From positions 22,669-86,668 of the forward strand of contig CACFAT010000004.1 in assembly GCA_902564385.1 (NCBI GenBank): a DNA stretch of 64,000 bases. Direction: 5' to 3'. The DNA comes from an uncultured Pelagibacteraceae bacterium. Lineage in GTDB: Bacteria > Pseudomonadota > Alphaproteobacteria > Pelagibacterales > Pelagibacteraceae. The notes under the pieces are model-generated. The model had not been told where the DNA came from, made no database searches, and saw only the letters and a list, made by a program, of their open reading frames with translations. This document shows, piece after piece, positions 8,233 through 16,559 of this stretch (its first letter is position 1; each line of letters begins with the position of its first letter). Both the position numbers and the translations under genes were made by a program.

Positions 8233-10455
8233 ATGAAAATAAATAATGTAGTTGTAATTGGTTCTGGAACAATGGGGAGCGGTATAGCTGCACATTTGTG
8301 TAACGCAAATATTCCTGTCACTTTGTTGGATTTAACTACAGAAATTAGTCAAAAGGCTAAAGAGAGAATAGGAAAATCTAGACCTCCTTTATTAATAGAT
8401 AAATCAAAATTAGATAATATACATGTAGGAAACATTGAGGAAAACTTTGATGTGGTTTCGAATGCGGATTGGATTGTAGAAGCTGTTGTAGAAAGAATAG
8501 ATATAAAACATAATATTTATGAAAAAATTTTCAAACATAGAAAAAAAGAATCTGTTGTTTCATCTAATACTTCATCTATTCCAATAAGTGTTCTATCAGA
8601 AAAATTATCTGATCAAGACAAAAAGGATTTCTGCATAACTCACTTCTTTAATCCTGTTAGATACATGGATTTACTGGAAATAGTAAAAAGTAATGAAAGT
8701 GATTTAGATAAAGTTAAACTTTTAAAAGACTTTTGTGAAATAGACTTAGGTAAAGGTGCAATTATCTGTAATGACACTCCAGGATTTTTAGGTAATAGAA
8801 TTGGAGTTTATGCAATGCAAATTGCTATGACGGAAGCATTTAAAATGAAACTCAGTATAGAAGAGGCTGACGCTGTCTTTGGTAGACCAATGGGTATACC
8901 TAAAACCGGAGTATTTGGATTGTATGACCTAATTGGTATTGATTTAATGGCAGATGTATTAAAAAGTTTTATTAAAGAATTACCTGAAAGCGATCCATTT
9001 CAACCTGTAGCAAGGGAAATGCCACTTGTAAAAAAATTAATAGAAACTGGATATACTGGTAGAAAAGGAAAAGGTGGATTTTATAGAATGAATAAGGAGG
9101 GTGGTAAGAAAATTTTAGAGGCCATCAATCTTGAAACTGGGGAATATTCTCCCTCAAAAAAAATAGATATTAAATCTGAAAAAGTTGATTTAAAAAAATT
9201 AATTAATCGTGGAGATAAATATGGAGATTATGCTTGGTCAGTAATTTCTAAAATAATAAAATATTCTTCTTCATTAGTTCCAGGTATTACAGATAAGTTT
9301 AACGACATCGATGAAGCAATGAGACTTGGCTTCAATTGGTCTAGAGGGCCTTTTGAAATGTTAAAAGAAATTGGAGTGAATAATTTTTTTCAAAAAATTG
9401 ATAATTTTGAGGGAAATAAATTTTTAGAAAATTTATCCAAATCCAAAGATGAAAATTTTTATGGTGAGAGACAACAATATACTGAAATTGAAACTTTAGG
9501 AAAAATTAAACCAAGAGCCCTTAAACTTGATAAAAATAATTCTGCTGAAATTTACAGATTTCCTGAATTTAACATTGTCGAATTTACAACTAAAGCAAAC
9601 GCTTTGGATTATGACTCAATGGACTCTTTAAAAAACGCTACAGACAAACCATTGATAATTATTAATGAAAGTATGCAGTTTTCTGCCGGTGTTAATTTAA
9701 CATATACTATGAATTTTGCAGATAAAGGTGACTTTAAATCAATAGAAAAATTTGTCGGTTATTTTCAAGAAACATGCAAACACTTAAAATACTCAAAATT
9801 TCCAGTAGTTTCAGCACCATCAGGTCTTACACTTGGAGGAGGTTTTGAAGTTTTAGTTCAAAGTAACTTTGTTGCTTCGCATACAAATATTGTTGTTGGA
9901 TTAGTTGAAACATTGGTTGGTCTAGTTCCAGCTGGAGGAGGATGTAAAGAAATGTTATGGAGATGGTCTCAAACAGACGAGGCAAAAAATGATCCAGATT
10001 TTGCACCTTTAAAAGTTTTTGATATCATTGGTTATGCAAAAACTGCAACATCTCCAGTAGAAGCTGAACCTCTAAAGTATTTAATCCCTGAAAATAAAAA
10101 AATTATGAGCAGAAATAGTTTATTAAATGAAGCTAGAAAAATTTTGGATCAAAATAAAGAATTTACTCCTCCAAAAGAATGCACATTTAATTTATCTGGC
10201 AAATCTTTAAAAGACAAAATGGTTGGTATGTTAGAAAAACTGTATAACGATAAAATTATATTAGATCATGGAATGATGGTTGGAACAGAGCTAGCAAATG
10301 TTCTAAGTGGTGGTGATACAACTATAGATAAAACGCTTACAGAAGATCAGTTGTTTAAATTAGAGTTAGATGCTTTCATGAAATTAATTGAGACAAGTAA
10401 AACCCAAGATAGAATTAAACACACATTATCAACTGGAAAACCTCTAGTTAACTAA
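8233..10455 (+). CDS. 3-hydroxyacyl-CoA dehydrogenase / enoyl-CoA hydratase, FadN-like
   Basis: The 740-residue protein starts with an NAD-binding Rossmann motif (GSGTMGSGIA at 10-19), then the dehydrogenase features SSNTSS, HFFNPVRYMDLLEIV and NDTPGFLGNRI, and the C-terminal dehydrogenase segment near GRKGKGGFY (about 277). A crotonase-like domain follows near residues 440-660 (SAGVNLTY, GLTLGGGFEVLVQ, LVPAGGGCKEMLW). Dehydrogenase first and hydratase last is the FadN order and opposite to E. coli FadB. It should carry out the middle steps of beta-oxidation. It follows the ABC operon by 57 bases and may belong to it. No thiolase or acyl-CoA dehydrogenase lies nearby. Confidence 0.88.
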   Translation: MKINNVVVIGSGTMGSGIAAHLCNANIPVTLLDLTTEISQKAKERIGKSRPPLLIDKSKLDNIHVGNIEENFDVVSNADWIVEAVVERIDIKHNIYEKIFKHRKKESVVSSNTSSIPISVLSEKLSDQDKKDFCITHFFNPVRYMDLLEIVKSNESDLDKVKLLKDFCEIDLGKGAIICNDTPGFLGNRIGVYAMQIAMTEAFKMKLSIEEADAVFGRPMGIPKTGVFGLYDLIGIDLMADVLKSFIKELPESDPFQPVAREMPLVKKLIETGYTGRKGKGGFYRMNKEGGKKILEAINLETGEYSPSKKIDIKSEKVDLKKLINRGDKYGDYAWSVISKIIKYSSSLVPGITDKFNDIDEAMRLGFNWSRGPFEMLKEIGVNNFFQKIDNFEGNKFLENLSKSKDENFYGERQQYTEIETLGKIKPRALKLDKNNSAEIYRFPEFNIVEFTTKANALDYDSMDSLKNATDKPLIIINESMQFSAGVNLTYTMNFADKGDFKSIEKFVGYFQETCKHLKYSKFPVVSAPSGLTLGGGFEVLVQSNFVASHTNIVVGLVETLVGLVPAGGGCKEMLWRWSQTDEAKNDPDFAPLKVFDIIGYAKTATSPVEAEPLKYLIPENKKIMSRNSLLNEARKILDQNKEFTPPKECTFNLSGKSLKDKMVGMLEKLYNDKIILDHGMMVGTELANVLSGGDTTIDKTLTEDQLFKLELDAFMKLIETSKTQDRIKHTLSTGKPLVN

Positions 10456-11091
10456 TAACTTTAGATTTTTAATATAATCAGGTTTTAATACATAGGTTGA
10501 TTTATTTCCCGCTTTAATTTTTTTTAAAGAGTCCATCCCTGCAATTACTCTTCCAATTGGAGTATATTCACCTTGATATATTGGTATATCTATTAAAGTA
10601 ATAAAAAATTCACTATCTTCTGTGTCGAATTGATCTTTCCTTGCAAAAGCCACAGAGCCAGCATTAAATAAAAAATTACTACTAAGCTCAGATTTAATTG
10701 TTCCTAAACCAGATTTACCAGTTCCTACTTTAGAATAATTTAGATTAGATACATTTCCATATTCAATATCTCCAGCTTGTATTAAAGTATTTTCTATTAC
10801 TCGATAAAAAGTTGAACCATTATAGGAACCTCTATTTATTAACTTCTTAAATCGATTTACAGCTTTAGGTGCAATTTTAGGATCTAATTCTATTAGAACG
10901 TTACCGCATTCAACCTCCATAATTGCAATATTCTGCTTATCTTTAAAATCAATGTTATTTAAATCGATTTTTTTTACAAAAAGACATTTATTACTTAATA
11001 TATAAAATGAACCTAAAGTTAAAATAATAAGCAGAATAAGAAAAATAAATAATATTTTTTCAGATAGCGATGGTTTAATTTTTTTTATCAT
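10444..11091 (-). CDS. Membrane-anchored cyclophilin-type peptidyl-prolyl cis-trans isomerase
   Basis: The product has 215 residues: a single hydrophobic anchor at about 12-32, then a cyclophilin domain from about residue 55. Recognisable parts are VLIELDPKIAPKAVNRFKKL, STFYRVIENTLIQAGD, a GSVAFARKDQFDTEDSEFFITL stretch and TPIGRVIAGMDSL. It presumably helps fold exported proteins in the periplasm. Its 3' end overlaps the FadN-like gene by 12 bases on the opposite strand. It is separated by no spacer from the upstream HExxH protein gene, so the two are probably cotranscribed. Confidence 0.85.
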   Translation of the reverse strand: MIKKIKPSLSEKILFIFLILLIILTLGSFYILSNKCLFVKKIDLNNIDFKDKQNIAIMEVECGNVLIELDPKIAPKAVNRFKKLINRGSYNGSTFYRVIENTLIQAGDIEYGNVSNLNYSKVGTGKSGLGTIKSELSSNFLFNAGSVAFARKDQFDTEDSEFFITLIDIPIYQGEYTPIGRVIAGMDSLKKIKAGNKSTYVLKPDYIKNLKLLVN

Positions 11092-11823
11092 TCAAAAAAT
11101 AAACTTTTCATCTATTTCTTTAAGACCATTAATTAAGAAATTTTTCTTCTTAGTTAAAATATTATCTTTTTTAATTAATAAATCTATTTCTTTAAAGTTT
11201 GTTTTTAATAATGAATAAATTTCAGCCATATCTTCTTCAGCTGTGCTCATTGAATATTCTGTTAAAAAGCCTTTCGTAATTTCTAAATCTAAACCTAATA
11301 AATCAGTACATGTAGAACATGATGCGTAAGAAAAATCTTTATTATTAAGTTCACTCCATTTATTTTTTTTAAAAAGCTCTGGAAAACTGTTGTCAATCAT
11401 ATGAAATATTTCATGATGGATCATTCTTTCGAAATGGTTTTGGTTAAATGTTAAGTCTAAGATTAAAGTTCTGAATTTATTATCTGGTATACCTCCTGTA
11501 TTAATGCCTGAAATTTGTAAGTTTTTGCATAGAACTACAAATTTCAAATTTATTTTCCTTAAAAAATTTGAGTTATAATCCCTTAGATTATTTTGAATTG
11601 TATTAAATTTACGATCCAAATCACTAGTATTTATGCCGTTACATTTAATATTATTTGTATCACCTATTACAAAACCTCTTTTCGATACCAAATATTTGAT
11701 ACCATTTATATTATCAACCCTATGAACTTCTAAATTAGGAATTTTAATCAAATTATATATTGCATCTGCATTTACATAAGAAAAATTAAAAAATAATAGA
11801 AATATTAATATAATGTATCTCAT
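11092..11823 (-). CDS. Secreted putative zinc metallopeptidase-like protein (HExxH)
   Basis: I do not recognise a named family. The 243-residue product begins with a clear signal peptide (residues 1-19, ending VNA) and contains HHEIFHM at 136-142, an HExxH motif, followed about 50-60 residues later by an acidic EEDMAEIYS segment that could supply the third zinc ligand as in gluzincins. A pair of cysteines in SCSTC lies between them. This suggests a periplasmic zinc peptidase, but the substrate is unknown. It is the promoter-proximal gene of a pair with the anchored cyclophilin, which would fit a role in envelope protein quality control. Confidence 0.6.
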   Translation of the reverse strand: MRYIILIFLLFFNFSYVNADAIYNLIKIPNLEVHRVDNINGIKYLVSKRGFVIGDTNNIKCNGINTSDLDRKFNTIQNNLRDYNSNFLRKINLKFVVLCKNLQISGINTGGIPDNKFRTLILDLTFNQNHFERMIHHEIFHMIDNSFPELFKKNKWSELNNKDFSYASCSTCTDLLGLDLEITKGFLTEYSMSTAEEDMAEIYSLLKTNFKEIDLLIKKDNILTKKKNFLINGLKEIDEKFIF

Positions 11824-11876
11824 TTTAATAATTTTGATGATATTAGATATAATATGAATGTGATAGGATTTATTTA

Positions 11877-12011
11877 ATGAAAAAAAGAAAAAGAAAAAAA
11901 AATATTAATAGAGATCATGAGTCAGTGCCTAAGATGTTTGCAAAAAAATACATATATTTCTATTATCCCTTTTTCTGGATCATTCTAATAATATTCTTAT
12001 TACTAAAATGA
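11877..12011 (+). CDS. 44-aa basic single-pass membrane protein, overlapping the ureohydrolase start
   Basis: An ORF from ATG 11877 to TGA 12009-12011 encodes 44 residues: a very basic N-terminus (MKKRKRKKN), a short linker, and one C-terminal hydrophobic helix (about residues 26-43, rich in Phe, Ile and Leu). The stop overlaps the ATG of the ureohydrolase as ATGA, the usual sign of translational coupling in this genome. A tail-anchored small protein of this kind has no function I can name. Support is the overlap, the clean topology and the lack of any other explanation for this stretch; the poly-A-rich start is a caution. Confidence 0.5.
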   Translation: MKKRKRKKNINRDHESVPKMFAKKYIYFYYPFFWIILIIFLLLK

Positions 12012-12961
12012 CAAAGTCTAAAAAACCTATTCAGCCTGTTAGTGGCACAGAAGTCCCAAGATATGCGGGCCCTTCTACATTTGCAAGATTACCTGAGCTA
12101 AGAGATGTAGAAAGTTGTGATGTTGCTATTGTCGGAGTTCCATTTGATTCAGGAACTAGTTATAGACCAGGTGCAAGATTTGGCCCACAAAGTATTAGAC
12201 AAGCATCTAGACATTTAAGGACTAATTATCATCCTAATTATGATGTGGAACCATTCAAAGTACAACAAGTTGCAGATGCAGGTGACATTACTTGCAATCC
12301 ATTTAATATTGATGAAGCCATCAAACAAATTGAAGTAGTAGCAACCGATTTATTAAATAAAGTTGGAGGAATAATAAGCCTTGGAGGAGATCACACAATT
12401 GCTGTGCCTTTACTTAGAGCAGCCAATAAAAAGAATAATGGACCCGTATCACTTGTTCATTTTGATGCCCATTTAGATACCTGGGATACCTACTTTGGAG
12501 CACCATATACGCATGGCACTCCATTTAGAAGAGCTCGTGAGGAAAATTTATTTTTAGATGATGCCTCTATGCATGTAGGTATAAGAGGTCCACTTTATAG
12601 CAGAGATGATATAAAAAATGATGAAAGCTTTGGATTTAAAATTATTCATTGTGATGAATTTCAAACAGAAGGAATTGATAAAATCGTTGAAAGAATAAAA
12701 AATAGAGTAGGTGATAATGGATTATATTTGTCCATTGATATTGATGTATTAGATCCAGCATTTGCACCAGGCACAGGAACACCTGAAATTGCAGGGATGA
12801 CCACAAGAGAAATGGTAAACGTCCTCAGAGGTTTATCAGGCTTAAATTTGATTTCTGCAGATGTAGTTGAAGTTGCGCCTGCTTATGACCATGCAGAAGT
12901 AACCTCTCTAGCTGCAGCAACAATTGTTTATGAATTAACAAATTTATTTGCAAAATCATGA
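12008..12961 (+). CDS. speB: Agmatinase/guanidinobutyrase-type ureohydrolase
   Basis: The 317-residue protein has all binuclear manganese ligands of the arginase/agmatinase family: His129 in GGDHT, Asp153, His155 and Asp157 in HFDAHLD, and Asp244 and Asp246 in SIDIDVLDP, followed by GTGTPE. It hydrolyses a guanidino compound to urea and an amine. Agmatine is the default guess, but length and N-terminus (SGTEVPRYAGPSTFARLP) also resemble 4-guanidinobutyrase and 3-guanidinopropionase. An aldehyde dehydrogenase follows after 20 bases, which would suit oxidation of an aldehyde from the amine or the guanidino aldehyde. Substrate should be treated as open. Confidence 0.85.
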   Translation: MTKSKKPIQPVSGTEVPRYAGPSTFARLPELRDVESCDVAIVGVPFDSGTSYRPGARFGPQSIRQASRHLRTNYHPNYDVEPFKVQQVADAGDITCNPFNIDEAIKQIEVVATDLLNKVGGIISLGGDHTIAVPLLRAANKKNNGPVSLVHFDAHLDTWDTYFGAPYTHGTPFRRAREENLFLDDASMHVGIRGPLYSRDDIKNDESFGFKIIHCDEFQTEGIDKIVERIKNRVGDNGLYLSIDIDVLDPAFAPGTGTPEIAGMTTREMVNVLRGLSGLNLISADVVEVAPAYDHAEVTSLAAATIVYELTNLFAKS

Positions 12962-12981
12962 AGAAAGGATAATTTGCGCGC

Positions 12982-14415
12982 ATGATTGAAAAGAGAAATT
13001 TTTATATTAATGGTTCATGGGTTCCCCCAAAAAACCCAAAAGACATTGAGGTCATAAATCCAGCAACAGAAAAAAATTGTGCAGTAATTTCTTTAGGCAG
13101 TAAGGAGGACATCAATGATGCAGTTTTAGCAGCTAAAGAAGCTTTTAAAACTTGGGGATTTACCTCTAAAGAAGAAAGATTGTCATTATTAGAAGTATTT
13201 TATTCATTATACAAAAAAAGATGGAATGATATTACAGATGCAATTATTCAAGAGATGGGAGCACCAAAAGACTTTGCGTCAAAACTACAAACAGGAACTG
13301 GTGCGAGTCATACAAAATCATTTATTCGTTATCTAAAAGAATTTGAATTCGAAAAACCTTTGGGAGATCATGCAAAAAATCAAAGAATAATATACGAGCC
13401 TAAAGGTGTGTGTGCATTAATAACACCGTGGAACTGGCCAATAAATCAAGTTACTTTAAAAGTCATTCCTGCATTGGCCTCTGGTTGTACTATGATTTTA
13501 AAACCTTCGGAACTAGCACCTTTATCGGCAATGATCATAGCGGAGTTAATAGATGAAGCAAAATTTCCGAAAGGTGTTTTTAATTTAGTAAATGGAGATG
13601 GGGAAATAACTGGAGATGCATTAACAAGTCATCCAGATGTAAATATGATTTCATTCACTGGCTCTACAAGAGCAGGGGCTTTAATTTCTCAAAATGCCGC
13701 AAAGGACTTTAAAAGAGTAAGTCTGGAGCTAGGAGGAAAAGGTGCAAATATTATATTTGAAGATGCTGATGCTGAAGCAATAGAAAGAGGTGCATTTAGA
13801 TGTTTTAGAAATTCAGGACAATCATGTAATGCCCCTACAAGAATGCTTGTTGAAAAATCAATTTATAATGAAGCGATAGAAAGACTAAGAAAATATGCAA
13901 ATGAATTTAAAGTAGACGATCCAAATAAAAATGGAGAGCATATTGGTCCTGTAATTTCTGAAACTCAATTCAATAAAATTCAAGGTTTAATTCAAAAAGG
14001 AATAGATGAAGGAGCAAAATTAGTTGCAGGTGGAGTTGGAAAACCAAACGGATTAAATAATGGTTATTATGTAAAACCGACAGTTTTTGCAGATGTAAAA
14101 AATGAAATGGAAATTGCAAGAACAGAAATATTTGGTCCTGTTTTATCTGTTATTCCATTTGAAACTGAAGAAGAGGCAATTAAAATCGCAAATGATACTG
14201 ATTATGGATTAACAAACTATATTCAAACTCAAGATAAGGAAAAGGTACAAAGAGTTGCCAGAAAACTTAGATCTGGAATGGTTGATGTAAATGGTGCTGG
14301 TATTGCAGTTGATGCACCTTTTGGAGGTTTTAAACATTCTGGAATTGGAAGGGAAGCAGGTAAAGAAGGATTGCTTGAATTCCTAGAAGTTAAATCTGTA
14401 GGTGGTTGGAATTAA
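12982..14415 (+). CDS. NAD(P)-dependent aldehyde dehydrogenase
   Basis: The 477-residue product shows the full catalytic set: Asn151 in TPWNWP, Glu249 in LELGGKG and the nucleophile Cys282 in SGQSCNAPTR, plus the cofactor segments FTGSTRAG and EIFGPVLSVIPF. It oxidises an aldehyde to the acid in the cytoplasm. It sits 20 bases downstream of the ureohydrolase and probably in its transcript, so an amino or guanidino aldehyde from polyamine or arginine breakdown is a plausible substrate, by context only. Its 3' end overlaps argE on the other strand by four bases. Confidence 0.88.
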   Translation: MIEKRNFYINGSWVPPKNPKDIEVINPATEKNCAVISLGSKEDINDAVLAAKEAFKTWGFTSKEERLSLLEVFYSLYKKRWNDITDAIIQEMGAPKDFASKLQTGTGASHTKSFIRYLKEFEFEKPLGDHAKNQRIIYEPKGVCALITPWNWPINQVTLKVIPALASGCTMILKPSELAPLSAMIIAELIDEAKFPKGVFNLVNGDGEITGDALTSHPDVNMISFTGSTRAGALISQNAAKDFKRVSLELGGKGANIIFEDADAEAIERGAFRCFRNSGQSCNAPTRMLVEKSIYNEAIERLRKYANEFKVDDPNKNGEHIGPVISETQFNKIQGLIQKGIDEGAKLVAGGVGKPNGLNNGYYVKPTVFADVKNEMEIARTEIFGPVLSVIPFETEEEAIKIANDTDYGLTNYIQTQDKEKVQRVARKLRSGMVDVNGAGIAVDAPFGGFKHSGIGREAGKEGLLEFLEVKSVGGWN

Positions 14416-15599
14416 TTTATAGATTTATCTTTTACACCTTTTAAAAAGTCTAGACATTTCTTTAATTCACTAAGTTCTATATATTCATCAATTTTATGAG
14501 CCTGTTCAATCGAACCGGGCCCACAAACTACAGTGCTAATACCAACTTCTTGAAAGAGTCCAGCCTCTGTTCCAAATGAAACAGCTTCTCTTGAATTGTC
14601 ACCAGTTATACTAGAAACAAATTCACAAGCTTCGGAATCGTTCAATCTATTAAATCCAACTACTTCACCTATAATTTCTTTTTTAATATAAGCATCTGAA
14701 AAAACTTTTTTCATTTCTGGCAATAATTCTTTATCAACATAATCGTCTATTATTTGATTTACAAAATCTCCATCTTCTCTGACCACTGGTCTAGTTTCCC
14801 ATTCAACTTTACATTTATCAGCGATAACATTATGAGCTATACCACCTGAAACTCCACCAACTGATAATGTAGAATATGGTGGATTAAATATACAATCTTT
14901 AGGAGCTCTATCTTTTAGTTTTGATCTAATTTCTAGTAATTTGTTTACATACCTCGATGCATATTCAACTGCATTAACACCTTGGCCTGGTTTAGAACTA
15001 TGACCAGCTAAACCTCCAAAGTGAACTGTATATTCATTCATACCTTTATGGGCATCAATGATTTTCATATTGGTTGGTTCACCAATAATGCAAATTCCAT
15101 CTTTAATATCTCTTTTTTTTAATTCTTTTATTAACAATGGTGCGCCGATGCATGCGGTTTCTTCATCGAATGTAAATGAAAAGTGAATATCTCTATCTAA
15201 ATTATTTTCTTGAAATACAGGAGCATATGCTAGAGCACATGCAATAAAACCTTTCATATCACAAGAGCCTCTCCCAAATAATTTCTCATTTTTTATAGTT
15301 GCAACAAATGGATCAGTAGACCAGCCTTTTGAAACTGGGACCACATCTGTATGACCTGAAAGAATAATAGGTTTTTTACCATTTCCATTTTTAGATTTTA
15401 AAGAAGCAAAAAGATTAACTCTTTTTTTATCACCATCAAAAATTCTAAACGAAGTTGCTCCTAAATTTTTTAAAATATCATCACAATAATTAATGAGACT
15501 ATTATTATCGTTTCCAGAAATAGTTTTGAAAGCAATCAAATCTGTCAATATTCGTATCGAATCTTTATAAATTTTATCAGGATTATTTTCTGTACTCAT
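14412..15599 (-). CDS. argE: Acetylornithine deacetylase (ArgE-type M20 metallohydrolase)
   Basis: The 395-residue product has the M20 zinc-site motifs: SGHTDVVP (first His/Asp), GRGSCDMKGF (bridging Asp), then DEETACIGA with the catalytic Glu pair, and a late GTEAGLF and HKIDEY His. Length and motif wording match ArgE more than DapE. It hydrolyses N2-acetylornithine to ornithine and acetate, though related amidohydrolases take other N-acyl amino acids. The neighbours are a ureohydrolase and an aldehyde dehydrogenase, so an arginine/ornithine theme is shared. It is divergent from the CsaA-like gene with only 25 bases between starts. Confidence 0.88.
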   Translation of the reverse strand: MSTENNPDKIYKDSIRILTDLIAFKTISGNDNNSLINYCDDILKNLGATSFRIFDGDKKRVNLFASLKSKNGNGKKPIILSGHTDVVPVSKGWSTDPFVATIKNEKLFGRGSCDMKGFIACALAYAPVFQENNLDRDIHFSFTFDEETACIGAPLLIKELKKRDIKDGICIIGEPTNMKIIDAHKGMNEYTVHFGGLAGHSSKPGQGVNAVEYASRYVNKLLEIRSKLKDRAPKDCIFNPPYSTLSVGGVSGGIAHNVIADKCKVEWETRPVVREDGDFVNQIIDDYVDKELLPEMKKVFSDAYIKKEIIGEVVGFNRLNDSEACEFVSSITGDNSREAVSFGTEAGLFQEVGISTVVCGPGSIEQAHKIDEYIELSELKKCLDFLKGVKDKSIN

Positions 15600-15624
15600 C
15601 TACAAATCATTATATATTAAATTT

Positions 15625-15966
15625 ATGAAAGAACAAATTACGTATGAAGATTTTGATAAAGTAGATATTAGATTGGGAACAATTATTTCTGTAAGAAAAA
15701 ATGAAAAAGCAAGAAAACCTTCATTAGTTGTAGAAGTTGATTTTGGAGAAAAGATAGGGATAAAACAATCTTCAGCTCAAATTACTCATTATTATAATGA
15801 AGAGAATCTTAAAGGAAAACAAGTAATCGGTGTTTGTAATTTTGCAGAAAAAAATATTGCTGGAGTTGTTTCGCAAGTATTAATTCTTGGAGCTATAGAT
15901 GCAGAGGGTAGAGTAACTTTAGTTCATCCATCTCAAGAAGCAGAGAATGGATTACCGATTGCTTAA
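15625..15966 (+). CDS. csaA: CsaA-like tRNA-binding domain protein
   Basis: The 113-residue protein is a single tRNA-binding OB-fold as in CsaA and the C-terminus of methionyl-tRNA synthetase: FDKVDIRLGTIISV near residue 10, a central KQSSAQITHYY segment, QVIGVCNFAEKNIAGVVSQVLILGA, and ending with a short tail. B. subtilis CsaA has about 110 residues and was described as an export chaperone. Its stop codon is directly followed by the ATG of the LysE-family gene, so they are cotranscribed. Confidence 0.85.
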   Translation: MKEQITYEDFDKVDIRLGTIISVRKNEKARKPSLVVEVDFGEKIGIKQSSAQITHYYNEENLKGKQVIGVCNFAEKNIAGVVSQVLILGAIDAEGRVTLVHPSQEAENGLPIA

Positions 15967-16557
15967 ATGCATCCAGAATTATTATCATTAAGCTTATTTT
16001 TTTTTGTTACTAGTTGTTCGCCTGGTCCAAATAATATTGTTGCATCTCATTCAGGTTTTAATCATGGAGTAAAAAAAACTATACCTCTAATGTTAGGTGT
16101 TATATTTGGTTTTACTTCAATGTTATCTTTAGTCAATTTTGGGCTAATTAACATTTTTAAATTATATCCAATAATTCAAAAAATTTTAGTTTTTACAGGC
16201 TCTGCATTTTTAGTTTACTTGGCTTACAGAATTTCATTTTCTAAATCATCAAATCAAAAAGAAAAACTTGAACCTGTAAAATTTATAGAAACATTTCTTT
16301 TTCAATTCTTAAATCCTAAAGGAGTAATCGTTGCAATTATTGCAGTATCAACTTATATCGAATCTGGAGATAACTTTTTTATTTATTCCTTCTGGCTCCT
16401 AACTTCTGCCTTTTTTTTTGCTATATTTAGCATCTTATTTTGGACTTTAATTGGTAAATTTATGAGAAAATTCGCGACAAATGAGAAATTTATTAAATGG
16501 TTCAATTATGTTATGTCAGCGCTTTTATTAGGCTGCATAGCTACATTTTATTATTAA
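15967..16557 (+). CDS. LysE/RhtB family amino acid exporter
   Basis: A 196-residue membrane protein with about six hydrophobic helices and the LysE family N-terminal signature (SPGPNNIVASHSGFNHGVKKTIPLMLG), plus FLFQFLNPKGVIVAI in the middle. Members export basic amino acids, threonine, homoserine or similar. Start ATG abuts the stop of the CsaA-like gene, and its own stop precedes the aconitase start by two bases, placing it within the run of plus-strand genes. Confidence 0.85.
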   Translation: MHPELLSLSLFFFVTSCSPGPNNIVASHSGFNHGVKKTIPLMLGVIFGFTSMLSLVNFGLINIFKLYPIIQKILVFTGSAFLVYLAYRISFSKSSNQKEKLEPVKFIETFLFQFLNPKGVIVAIIAVSTYIESGDNFFIYSFWLLTSAFFFAIFSILFWTLIGKFMRKFATNEKFIKWFNYVMSALLLGCIATFYY

Positions 16558-16559
16558 AT

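Noticed and set aside
16497..16559. Earlier in-frame ATG for aconitase
   Set aside because: It lies inside the LysE-family gene in another frame and gives 21 residues unlike any AcnA start; ATG 16560 gives the normal N-terminus right after the previous stop.
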